Assembly (NCBI RefSeq): GCF_946478835.1
Contig: NZ_CAMLDV010000078.1
Coordinates: 1-15,945, forward strand
Length of the DNA stretch: 15,945 bases
From: an uncultured Bdellovibrio sp.
Lineage (GTDB): Bacteria; Bdellovibrionota; Bdellovibrionia; Bdellovibrionales; Bdellovibrionaceae
Direction of reading: 5' to 3'
Below the pieces are notes generated by a model, which worked only from the letters and a program-made list of their open reading frames with translations, was not told the origin of the DNA and ran no database searches. Below are positions 1 to 5,773 of this stretch, piece by piece; the stretch's first letter is position 1; the number at the start of each line of letters is the position of its first letter. A program made the translations under genes and the position numbers.

Positions 1-6
1 AAAGGT

Positions 7-882
7 GTGCAAATCGAGCGCAACGTATGGTTCACCGATAAAGATGAAAACCAAGCTTTGTCTTTGCGCTACACAGGCGATGTTCTTTTCGACGAAACAA
101 ATCCGTTCCAACGCGTTCGTGTTTTGGATTCTTACTCTCACGGAAAATTCTTGGCGATCAACAACATGGTGATGTGCACAGAGCGCGATGAATTCCACTA
201 TCACGAAATGATCACTCACCCGGTGATGCAAACTCACGGCAATGCAAAGAACGTCCTTGTGATCGGCGGCGGTGACGGCGGAACAATCCGAGAACTTTTC
301 AAGTACGATCAAATTGAAAAAGTGACGATGGTTGAAATCGATGAAGCGGTGATTCGTGCTTCTAAGCAACATCTTCCGCAAATCGCTTCTGAGTTCGGCA
401 ACCCGAAATTGAATCTCATCATCGGTGACGGTATTCAATTCGTAAAAGACGCGGCTCCAGGTTCTTACGATGTGATCATCGTGGATGGTTCAGATCCTGT
501 CGGTCCTGCGCAAGGTCTTTTCACGGCAGAGTTTTACACGAACTGCAAAAACGCACTCAAAGAAGGCGGCTTGATCGTCACTCAAGGCGAATCTCCAATG
601 TTCCATGAAGGCACTTTCGTTGAATTAAACCAATGCCTTAAAGGAATTTTCGGTAAAGGAAGCGTCCACACTATGCTTTTCCATGCAACGACATATCCAT
701 CTGGAATGTGGAGCTTGCAAGTCGGCGTGAAGGGACAATTCCACCCAGCAAAAGACTTCAATAAAGACAAAGCGCGCCAATTCTCTACAGCCAAAGGTCT
801 TAAGTACTACAACGAAGATTTGCACACAGCGGCTTTCTCTTTGCCTACCTTCGTCAGAACAATGCTCGGCGAAAATGCTTAA
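7..882 (+). CDS. speE: Spermidine synthase (polyamine aminopropyltransferase)
   Basis: Transfers the aminopropyl group of decarboxylated S-adenosylmethionine to putrescine in the cytosol, giving spermidine and methylthioadenosine. The family signatures are present in order: TERDEFHYHEM (58-68), the glycine loop GGGDGG (87-92), Glu110 for ribose binding, DG at 141-142, DGSDPVGPA (160-168, with the catalytic-type Asp160 and Asp163), TTYPSGMWS (about 229-237) and the C-terminal LKYYNEDLHTAAFSLP block. At 291 residues it matches full-length bacterial SpeE. The start is uncertain: GTG at 7 has no properly spaced ribosome site within the window and the frame is open to base 1, so the true start may lie just upstream. 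An agmatine aminopropyltransferase cannot be excluded from sequence alone. The dismutase gene follows on the same strand after 62 bases. Confidence 0.93.
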   Translation: MQIERNVWFTDKDENQALSLRYTGDVLFDETNPFQRVRVLDSYSHGKFLAINNMVMCTERDEFHYHEMITHPVMQTHGNAKNVLVIGGGDGGTIRELFKYDQIEKVTMVEIDEAVIRASKQHLPQIASEFGNPKLNLIIGDGIQFVKDAAPGSYDVIIVDGSDPVGPAQGLFTAEFYTNCKNALKEGGLIVTQGESPMFHEGTFVELNQCLKGIFGKGSVHTMLFHATTYPSGMWSLQVGVKGQFHPAKDFNKDKARQFSTAKGLKYYNEDLHTAAFSLPTFVRTMLGENA

Positions 883-891
883 TTCATAGAC

Positions 892-941
892 CGCCTCCTA
901 TTTTCATTATAGTTTCAATTGAGACTAAACAATAGGAGGCG
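892..941 (+). promoter_or_regulatory. Leader hairpin masking the sodB ribosome binding site
   Basis: CGCCTCCTATT at 892-902 is the perfect 11-bp reverse complement of AATAGGAGGCG at 931-941, and the second arm contains the whole sodB Shine-Dalgarno sequence. The 28-nt loop holds a second stem of 7 bp including one G-U pair (910-916 with 921-927) closed by AATT. No T-run follows, so this is not an intrinsic terminator. The first arm begins 9 bases after the speE stop, so any speE read-through RNA would fold the sodB ribosome site shut. A weak promoter (TTCATA 883-888, CATTAT 905-910, spacer 16) would start RNA inside the loop and drop the masking arm. The pairing is seen directly; the regulatory role is inferred. 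Confidence 0.7.
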
Positions 942-944
942 TAC

Positions 945-1565
945 ATGTTCAAACTACCTACTCTACCATACGCGAAAACCGGTCTTGCTCCTTTGTTCAA
1001 TGAAGAACAAATGACTTACCACTACGACAAACATCACAAAGCTTACATCGACAACTTGAATAAGTTTGCTGAAACAGATGCTTCTCTTAAAGGAAAATCC
1101 CTTGAAGAGATCACTCTGACTTCTTCTGGCGGCGTGTTCAACAACGCGGCTCAAGCTTGGAATCACACTTTCTTCTGGTTCGGAATGTCTCCGGCTGGTC
1201 AAGGTGGCAAGCCTTCCGCAGATCTTGAAACTGCGATCAAACGCGATTTCGGTTCTATGGATGAGCTGAAAGCAAAATTCGTCGACGGCGGCGTTAAAAC
1301 TTTCGGTTCGGGCTGGATCTGGCTTTGCACAGATGCATCTGGCAAATTGAGCCTTGTTTCTACTTCCAACGCAGCAGTTCCATTCACAAACAACGGCCCA
1401 GCTCCCTTGCTAGTAGCTGACGTTTGGGAACATGCTTACTACGTTGATTACAGAAATCTTCGTCAAAAATATCTTGAGACTTTCTGGTCGCAAGTAAACT
1501 GGAACTTCGTTTCAGAAAACTACGCAGCTAAAAAAGTTCGCGATTTGACAAAATCAATGACGTAG
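945..1565 (+). CDS. sodB: Iron superoxide dismutase
   Basis: Cytosolic enzyme that converts superoxide to peroxide and oxygen. The four metal ligands are visible: His26 in YHYDKHH, His74 in WNHTFFW, and Asp159 and His163 in DVWEHAYYVDYRN. Gln70 in the AQAWNHT block and the Ala residues of STSNAAVP are the iron-type pattern; manganese enzymes usually have Gly at the first site and Gln in the second. Length 206 is typical (E. coli SodB 193). There is no signal peptide. The ATG follows an ideal AGGAGG with good spacing, but that site lies in one arm of a perfect inverted repeat (892-941), so translation is probably controlled by RNA folding. Two hairpins follow the stop. Metal choice is inferred from these residues and cambialism is possible. 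Confidence 0.95.
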   Translation: MFKLPTLPYAKTGLAPLFNEEQMTYHYDKHHKAYIDNLNKFAETDASLKGKSLEEITLTSSGGVFNNAAQAWNHTFFWFGMSPAGQGGKPSADLETAIKRDFGSMDELKAKFVDGGVKTFGSGWIWLCTDASGKLSLVSTSNAAVPFTNNGPAPLLVADVWEHAYYVDYRNLRQKYLETFWSQVNWNFVSENYAAKKVRDLTKSMT

Positions 1566-1589
1566 AAAAAAGGTACCAGGTACCTTTTT
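1566..1589 (+). repeat. Palindrome built on two GGTACC units
   Basis: Six A, then GGTACC (1572-1577), A, GGTACC (1579-1584), then five T. The whole element is self-complementary around one central A and begins directly after the sodB stop. It could act as an intrinsic terminator on either strand, but a separate stronger terminator lies 5 bases further on. It may therefore be a dispersed intergenic palindrome rather than a gene-specific terminator. Confidence 0.6.
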
Positions 1590-1594
1590 CCACC

Positions 1595-1628
1595 AAAAGG
1601 GACTGTGCTTAAAGCCAGTCCCTTTTTT
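1595..1628 (+). terminator. Bidirectional intrinsic terminator between convergent genes
   Basis: AAAAGGGACTG (1595-1605) pairs perfectly with CAGTCCCTTTT (1616-1626). The loop is ten bases and contains a further two-pair GC stem. A T-run to 1628 serves sodB, and the A-run on the other side serves the minus-strand gene that ends at 1631. The position between converging genes and the symmetric A/T flanks make this a confident call. Confidence 0.88.
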
Positions 1629-1630
1629 AT

Positions 1631-2395
1631 TTAAAGCTCATAGAAAGTCGTCGATACCAAATACAAAGTATTTTTTGTGTCAGGCGTATAATACACGCCG
1701 ATAGATGGACGAGAGAAAATCTCTTTAGGACGAAACTGAGACCACGCCATTCCAAGACCTGTGCTCATTTTTTCATAGGGAGAAAGACCCGCTTCGCGCA
1801 AGTGTCCCCATGCAAATGTCAGCCACTCACGATCTTTGATCTGATATTGCACATCCAGTCCCCACTCTGCCTCACACTTCAACGAATAAACTAAAATCAA
1901 GCCATTGCTGGAGTCGATACGCCCACAGACATTCGTCACAAACGGAGAAAATGTAAAATCACTGCCAGAAAGGCGATAATTAAGACCCAGCTGAACCGAG
2001 GTCAAAATTAAATCCGGCTCTTCAATAACCTTCCCATTCTCGGTCACTTTCGATTTAAACCGAGTCTCTGTGAAAGAAAGCGCCCAGTCCGTCGTTTCCC
2101 CGCGATAAACATTCACCTTTGCTGTGTAGTTGCTACTCCCGGGAACTGTTAAATAAAATATCGGCACAACTCCGACTTCCAAACGTGAAAGCAATCCCAC
2201 GCTTAGAGCGTTTGCTACAAATTGAGAGTTGATATTGGCGCCACCTGTTTTCTGAAAGCCCACTTTCCATTGAGGAAGAGTTCGCGCCGACATACTGACA
2301 ACCGGATTAAAATGAACTCGAGGTTCCAGATAAGATTCTTCAGCCAAGACATTCAAAGAAGAAATGAACACACATAAAAGGATCAAAATTCGCAT
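1631..2395 (-). CDS. Exported protein of unknown function, probably an outer-membrane barrel
   Basis: I do not recognise a named family. Read from ATG at 2395 the product is 254 residues. It opens with a signal peptide (MRILILLCVFISSLNVLA, then EES), followed by alternating hydrophobic and polar stretches rich in aromatic residues, such as DWALSFTETRF, VQLGLNYRLSG, WLTFAWGHLREAG and SIGVYYTPDTKNTLYLVS. This is the texture of a small outer-membrane beta-barrel or porin-like protein. The frame is open to a further start at 2422, but that would add nine residues before the signal peptide and overlap the upstream gene, and AGAGGG sits before the 2395 ATG. It lies 14 bases after the stop of the FMN reductase gene and is probably co-transcribed with it. 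Function unknown. Confidence 0.7.
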   Translation of the reverse strand: MRILILLCVFISSLNVLAEESYLEPRVHFNPVVSMSARTLPQWKVGFQKTGGANINSQFVANALSVGLLSRLEVGVVPIFYLTVPGSSNYTAKVNVYRGETTDWALSFTETRFKSKVTENGKVIEEPDLILTSVQLGLNYRLSGSDFTFSPFVTNVCGRIDSSNGLILVYSLKCEAEWGLDVQYQIKDREWLTFAWGHLREAGLSPYEKMSTGLGMAWSQFRPKEIFSRPSIGVYYTPDTKNTLYLVSTTFYEL

Positions 2396-2409
2396 AAGTC
2401 TTAGCCCTC

Positions 2410-2979
2410 TTATTTTAACCACTTGCGCTTGGGATCTTTTTTATCGACAGGCCATGTGCTCCAATTGATTTTTAAATCACAGGCTTTCAAGAAATTTTCC
2501 AAGATCAATTCAATGTCTTCTCTTTGCCAGAAATCTTTGGCGTGTGTGCTTTTTGATTTCAAAGCGATATCTGAAACCAGCGAGTAAACCATTCCACTCA
2601 TTGGGGGAATTAAGAATCCCATCGTCGATAGAACTCCTTGAAGACGGGATAAGACTGATTTGCCTCCCACGGAATGCATCAGCACGAACACCGCGCAGGG
2701 TTTTCCCATAAGAGCTGTCGAGGCTTCCAGGTCCGTCATGTCTTCTAAAAGCTTTTGCAGAGGACTTCCCCACGAATCCCAATAAGTCCCTGTGACAAAA
2801 ATCACACCCGAGGAATTCTCAATCTTTTTTCTAAGCGCCGATCCATAAGACGTTTTCGCCAAGTGAACAACATCCACGGAGCCCTGGCCTTTAAAAAAGG
2901 GTTCAATGGCCTTGATCCACAGAGCGCAGTTCCCTTTATTTCCAGAGGGACTGCCGTTAAGAATTAAGATTTTTTTCAT
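2410..2979 (-). CDS. NADPH-dependent FMN reductase / flavodoxin-fold protein
   Basis: Cytosolic flavoprotein of the NADPH-dependent FMN reductase superfamily, 189 residues from ATG 2979. The first strand and phosphate loop KILILNGSPSGNKGN (3-17) bind the FMN phosphate. The second flavin-contact segment VTGTYWDSWGSPLQKLLEDM resembles the family pattern in which a tyrosine loop precedes GSxPxxLK. HSVGGKS forms a later glycine loop. An in-frame TTG at 3015 would add 12 residues with no counterpart in the fold and would crowd the divergent gene at 3046, so the ATG immediately before beta-1 is preferred even though its ribosome site is poor. Substrate is unknown; candidates are quinones, azo or nitro compounds, or iron. 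It leads a two-gene unit with the exported protein downstream. Confidence 0.8.
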   Translation of the reverse strand: MKKILILNGSPSGNKGNCALWIKAIEPFFKGQGSVDVVHLAKTSYGSALRKKIENSSGVIFVTGTYWDSWGSPLQKLLEDMTDLEASTALMGKPCAVFVLMHSVGGKSVLSRLQGVLSTMGFLIPPMSGMVYSLVSDIALKSKSTHAKDFWQREDIELILENFLKACDLKINWSTWPVDKKDPKRKWLK

Positions 2980-3045
2980 AGTCGACCAGCCTGTTTGCCC
3001 GCCATCGGGATCCAATGTTAGTTCTTCCCTTAAGAGGAAAAATCC

Positions 3046-3615
3046 ATGTTCAAATTCGTATTTGCTTTATTATTGTCTGTTTCTACAGCTCACGCCAAGG
3101 ACATCCGTCCACTTTTTGAAGCTTTGCAGGACTCTGGCGAAAAATACTTTATCACGGGTACCGTGTGCGAGCAGGTTGCCAAGCTCAACCTTGAGAAGGT
3201 TTATAAAACCCCTGAATACACAGTCACAACAGGCATCCAATACGGCAGCGAAAAACGCGTGATCGGAGAATTAGACGTGATCGTTTTCCGCAATGCGAAT
3301 CAATCAGCCGTGGTCATCGCGGAAGTCAAATGTTGGAACAGTTTGGGTGGAGCTTTGAAGAAAGCCAAAGAACAGCGCAAACGTTTCTTAGAAACTTTGG
3401 GCGCAGGTCGCAAGCTGCACGTCACATGCGGCGGGCAAGATTGCGATTTGACTGAAAAGAACTTCAACCAAGTTCAAAAATTTATTTCGATCTCTCAAGA
3501 TGGCGGCCTTGAAAAAGGCTTCGATATGACATTGGGATATTCATTGGATGAAATGATGGAACTTCGTAAGCAGTTGATGTCCTGCCAAGAACGCGGCGAA
3601 TGCCGTCGCCCGTAA
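3046..3615 (+). CDS. Exported protein with a PD-(D/E)XK nuclease-like core
   Basis: A 189-residue protein with a clear signal peptide (MFKFVFALLLSVSTAHA, cleavage predicted before Lys18). The core reads GELDVIVF (74-81), then VVIAEVKCW (89-97), then a basic helix with Gln110 (KKAKEQRKRFLETLG). The order Glu42 candidate, Asp77, Glu93-x-Lys95, Gln110 fits the restriction-endonuclease-like PD-(D/E)XK fold, in which Asp, Glu and Lys coordinate metal and water for DNA cleavage. Six cysteines (41, 96, 128, 133, 180, 186) suit disulfides in an oxidising compartment. The ATG follows AAGAGG. Export of this fold is unusual; degradation of foreign or prey nucleic acid is an inference. Activity and substrate are unknown, and a non-catalytic relative is possible. 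It diverges from the FMN reductase gene. Confidence 0.65.
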   Translation: MFKFVFALLLSVSTAHAKDIRPLFEALQDSGEKYFITGTVCEQVAKLNLEKVYKTPEYTVTTGIQYGSEKRVIGELDVIVFRNANQSAVVIAEVKCWNSLGGALKKAKEQRKRFLETLGAGRKLHVTCGGQDCDLTEKNFNQVQKFISISQDGGLEKGFDMTLGYSLDEMMELRKQLMSCQERGECRRP

Positions 3616-3619
3616 TTTT

Positions 3620-3650
3620 AAAAAGATGAGGGCGCCTCTTGCAGGCGCCC
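3620..3650 (-). terminator. Intrinsic terminator, minus-strand orientation
   Basis: GGGCGCCT (3630-3637) and AGGCGCCC (3643-3650) form a perfect 8-bp GC-rich stem with a five-base loop. Read on the minus strand the stem is followed within five bases by a five-T run (3624-3620), which suits the BON gene ending at 3702. On the plus strand there is no T-run, so for the nuclease-like gene it can act only as a 3' stabilising hairpin. Confidence 0.7.
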
Positions 3651-3701
3651 GTACATGGAGGGATGGGAAAAGGACCGCATATTAGTCTGTGTGTACTCTC
3701 A

Positions 3702-4184
3702 TCAAGCCACCTCCTTGACTAGGGTTTCGTCGGTTACAGTAACAGGGACTCTTCGGGGAGGGTCTTTAATCTCAATGAAATTTAAAACATCCCGCACCCC
3801 GGAGAGTTCCCATGCCGATGCGACCGCCATCGCTTTAAGTCTTGGACGGTAAACTTCACCATCAAGTTTGACGATGCCGTCGATCACTTCGACTTCGATA
3901 TGCTCTCCGCCGATTTTGATCATTTCCGCCATTTGTGACTCAAGGATGTTGGTAATTTCCTCGTCCGTTCTATAATAATCTGCTGGAACTATGATTCGAT
4001 CTTCCACGGCCCATACGCCTTCTGTGTCAGAGATCGCTTCCAGCGCCGCATTCTTTTTGTAGGAAGTGTCAACAAAGCCACTGACAATGACTACACTTCC
4101 ACGGACGACGATATCAAGGTCAGCCATGCTTACTCTTTTATCCCATTTTATTCTGTCATGAATTTTTTTAAGAAGAGTATTCAT
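3702..4184 (-). CDS. Double BON-domain protein, cytoplasmic
   Basis: A 160-residue protein made almost entirely of two BON domains. The first is about 5-66 (core DLDIVVRGSVVIVSGFVD, then the AISDTEGVWAVEDRIIV end). The second is about 72-143 (IEVEVIDGIVKLDGEV, then WELSGVRDVLNFIEI). BON domains in OsmY and related proteins bind membranes or lipids and are commonly stress induced. Unlike OsmY it has no signal peptide, so the protein is predicted to stay in the cytoplasm. The ATG follows AAGGAG. It lies 39 bases after the Hpf-like gene with no terminator between, so the two are probably one transcript; a small GTTGA/TCAAC hairpin sits in the gap. Molecular role unknown. Confidence 0.85.
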   Translation of the reverse strand: MNTLLKKIHDRIKWDKRVSMADLDIVVRGSVVIVSGFVDTSYKKNAALEAISDTEGVWAVEDRIIVPADYYRTDEEITNILESQMAEMIKIGGEHIEVEVIDGIVKLDGEVYRPRLKAMAVASAWELSGVRDVLNFIEIKDPPRRVPVTVTDETLVKEVA

Positions 4185-4223
4185 AAGCTGCTCCTTCTGC
4201 CTCGGTTGATTATCAACTATTTC

Positions 4224-4604
4224 TTAAGCCACTCCCTGAGATTCAGGAAGTGGTTCAAAGTTCAACATCGGGTCTCGTCTGTGATGTTGAGCTTTTTTAG
4301 AGGATCTTTTGCTAAGAATAACTTTCAATGCAGAAACCGTTTTAGCTACACACGCCTTAAAATTCTCATCGGTTTTACGCACTTTAATCACTGTGCGCAT
4401 GCGCGATGGTTTTAAGATGACCTCACAGATGTAACTAGGTTTGCGAGTGGAGGTTCGGTGACGATCCGATTCAACTCGCACTGTGAGGTGAGCACCACTA
4501 TCATATTTGAAGAAGTCTTCAATGGCCCCTTCCACTTTTTCTAATAAATAAGCTTCAAGGTTCTCAGTTTTAGTGATGTCTCTGTAGTAGATGTCTGTTT
4601 GCAT
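4224..4604 (-). CDS. Short Hpf/RaiA-type ribosome hibernation factor
   Basis: A 126-residue S30AE-family protein. Residues 1-102 follow the Hpf/YfiA fold: an N-terminal strand, the helix ENLEAYLLEKVEGAIEDFF, the strand HLTVRVESDRHR, the strand YICEVILKP, and a second helix ending in a basic stretch (VILSKRSSKKAQHHRR). Family members bind the small ribosomal subunit near the decoding centre and silence idle ribosomes. It lacks the C-terminal dimerisation domain of long Hpf and has only a short charged tail. The ribosome site AAGGAGG is near perfect. It is first in a pair with the double-BON gene and diverges from a LysR-type gene, which suggests control by starvation or salt stress; that link is inferred. 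A hpf versus raiA assignment is not safe. Confidence 0.82.
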   Translation of the reverse strand: MQTDIYYRDITKTENLEAYLLEKVEGAIEDFFKYDSGAHLTVRVESDRHRTSTRKPSYICEVILKPSRMRTVIKVRKTDENFKACVAKTVSALKVILSKRSSKKAQHHRRDPMLNFEPLPESQGVA

Positions 4605-4628
4605 GATCTACCTCCTTGTTCTTTTCTT

Positions 4629-4658
4629 ATTATCGTTGAGAACAACAATTTCTTTAAA
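4629..4658 (-). promoter_or_regulatory. Candidate promoter for the hpf-like/BON unit
   Basis: On the minus strand, TTTAAA (4658-4653) and GATAAT (4634-4629) are separated by 18 bases. This predicts a start near 4622 and a short leader that carries AAGGAGG. The -35 box matches only moderately. The -10 region overlaps the inverted repeat at 4632-4649. Confidence 0.4.
4632..4649. promoter_or_regulatory. Inverted repeat, candidate LysR-type operator
   Basis: ATCGTTG, AGAA, CAACAAT: 7-base arms matching at six positions around a four-base centre, within the divergent region between the hpf-like and lysR-type genes. It contains the T-N11-A spacing typical of LysR-family sites (T4636, A4648). It overlaps the predicted -10 of the hpf-like promoter and lies about 40-55 bases upstream of the predicted regulator start. 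Confidence 0.4.
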
Positions 4659-4671
4659 TATATAATTTTGA

Positions 4672-4680
4672 TGGTATAAT
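4672..4680 (+). promoter_or_regulatory. Extended -10 promoter for the LysR-type gene
   Basis: TGGTATAAT is a perfect extended -10 element (TG, one base, TATAAT) in a strongly AT-rich stretch. No good -35 is seen at 17 bases, as is usual for extended -10 promoters. The predicted start near 4687 gives a leader of about 125 nt before the ATG at 4812. Confidence 0.55.
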
Positions 4681-4686
4681 TAGGAT

Positions 4687-4811
4687 AAAGTTATATATTC
4701 ACGCAGCTTCCCAGAGGAAACGCTAGAGGACTTCGATACTTACAGAGCTGCAGCGAAAGGCTAGTTCCAAAAAGGCTCTGAAAAAGCCTTGTCATCAGGG
4801 GGTCTAGATTC
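4687..4811 (+). other. Long, possibly folded leader of the LysR-type gene
   Basis: Several short stems can form: GCAGCT (4703-4708) with AGCTGC (4746-4751), a small TTCC-CAGA-GGAA hairpin (4708-4719), and AAGGCT (4772-4777) with AGCCTT (4785-4790). A second GGCT copy at 4759-4762 could compete for the last partner. The ribosome site AGGGGG follows at about 4797-4802. I cannot match it to a known riboswitch class. Confidence 0.3.
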
Positions 4812-5735
4812 ATGTTTAACTACAACCACTTATATTACTTTTATGTAACGGCAAAGCTCGGTGGCGTCAGTAACGCCGCCAAATATCTTCATATCAGTCA
4901 ACCTTCACTGAGTTCACAATTGAAAGTTTTCGAATCTTCCATAGATCAAAAACTATTCGAGAAAAAAGGTCGACGCTTGCAACTCACGCCCGAGGGAGAA
5001 CGCGCTTTTGCCTATTGTAAAAAGATTTTTGATGTCGCCGCCGAGTTCGCAGAAAGCTTACGCTCCCCTTCGGAAAAACAAAGCCAAAGAATTCGTATTG
5101 GTGTTACAGATCAAGTGGAGCGTCCTTTTATTGCCGATCTTTTAAGTCCGCTAATCAAGGAACGTAAGCGCGGTGTTGAAAAAACTTTCTTCGTAAGTTC
5201 GGCCCCTTCCGAAGATTTGATCAATCAACTGCGCAGTCAATCCATTGATTTGGTTTTAACAAATAAGCCCATTTATTCTGAAGACGTGAAAGAGTTTGCT
5301 TCAGCAAGTATGCCGGTGAATTTGCTTGTCTCTACACAAAACTTAAAAGAATTAAAGATCCGTATTTCTAAGGGCACGTCCGCTTTGGAGTTTTTAAATG
5401 CAGTTCCGTGGGGGCTTATCATTCCTTCTTACAAAATGAAACTGCGCCATGAAACGGATTTATTCTTTCAAGAGATCAAGGCTAGAAAGAAAGTGGTTTT
5501 TGAAAGTGATGTGATGTCTGTTGTAGGTCGCGCAATTATTGATGGTGCCGGTGTCGGCTTTCTTCCCGTTCCCTATGTTTACGATGAAGTAAAATCCGGA
5601 GTTTTGACAACCATTGGTCCAAAGAGTGGTTATTGGAAACACACAGTGTATTTGCTGGGAAGAAAAGACGCGAACTACGATGAAGTCGTTGAGGATGTTA
5701 AGAACAGCGTAAAGCGTTTGGAAAAAATGGTTTAA
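4812..5735 (+). CDS. LysR-family transcription regulator, NhaR-like
   Basis: A 307-residue LysR-type regulator. Residues 4-63 form the winged helix-turn-helix (YNHLYYFYVTAKLGGVSNAA, then HISQPSLSSQL and LFEKKGRRLQLTPEGE). The opening NYNHLYYF is shared with NhaR, which senses sodium in enterobacteria. From about residue 92 a periplasmic-binding-protein-like effector domain follows (RIRIGVTDQVERPFIADLL, DLVLTNKP, then GAGVGFLPVPYV near the C-terminus). LysR genes commonly control the divergent neighbour, here the hpf-like/BON unit, and an inverted repeat with T-N11-A spacing lies between. No sodium antiporter gene is in the window, so sodium sensing is only a possibility. The predicted mRNA leader is long, about 125 nt. 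Confidence 0.88.
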   Translation: MFNYNHLYYFYVTAKLGGVSNAAKYLHISQPSLSSQLKVFESSIDQKLFEKKGRRLQLTPEGERAFAYCKKIFDVAAEFAESLRSPSEKQSQRIRIGVTDQVERPFIADLLSPLIKERKRGVEKTFFVSSAPSEDLINQLRSQSIDLVLTNKPIYSEDVKEFASASMPVNLLVSTQNLKELKIRISKGTSALEFLNAVPWGLIIPSYKMKLRHETDLFFQEIKARKKVVFESDVMSVVGRAIIDGAGVGFLPVPYVYDEVKSGVLTTIGPKSGYWKHTVYLLGRKDANYDEVVEDVKNSVKRLEKMV

Positions 5736-5761
5736 GGCGCAGAGATTTTCTACGCCTTAAA
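5722..5761 (-). terminator. Terminator hairpin between convergent genes
   Basis: TTTAAGGCG (5731-5739) pairs perfectly with CGCCTTAAA (5753-5761), and the loop can add AGAG with TTCT. Read on the minus strand the stem is followed by six T (5727-5722), which suits the aminopeptidase gene. The first arm overlaps the stop codon of the LysR-type gene, and on the plus strand there is no T-run. Confidence 0.65.
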
Positions 5762-5773
5762 CTAGGAGGATCT

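Noticed and set aside
2906..3262. Plus-strand open frame of 118 codons across the divergent gap
   Set aside because: It overlaps the start of the FMN reductase gene and the nuclease-like gene in another frame. The product is low-complexity with no domain, and the nuclease-like frame has a signal peptide and a ribosome site.
3630..3650. Plus-strand terminator for the nuclease-like gene
   Set aside because: The stem has no T-run on the plus strand; it fits the minus-strand BON gene instead.
3655..3852. Small plus-strand open frame of 65 codons
   Set aside because: Mostly antisense to the BON gene, no ribosome site, and no recognisable protein features.
4701..4811. Possible c-di-GMP riboswitch before the LysR-type gene
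   Set aside because: The CACGCA start is reminiscent, but the conserved core of that class does not follow, so I keep only a generic leader call.
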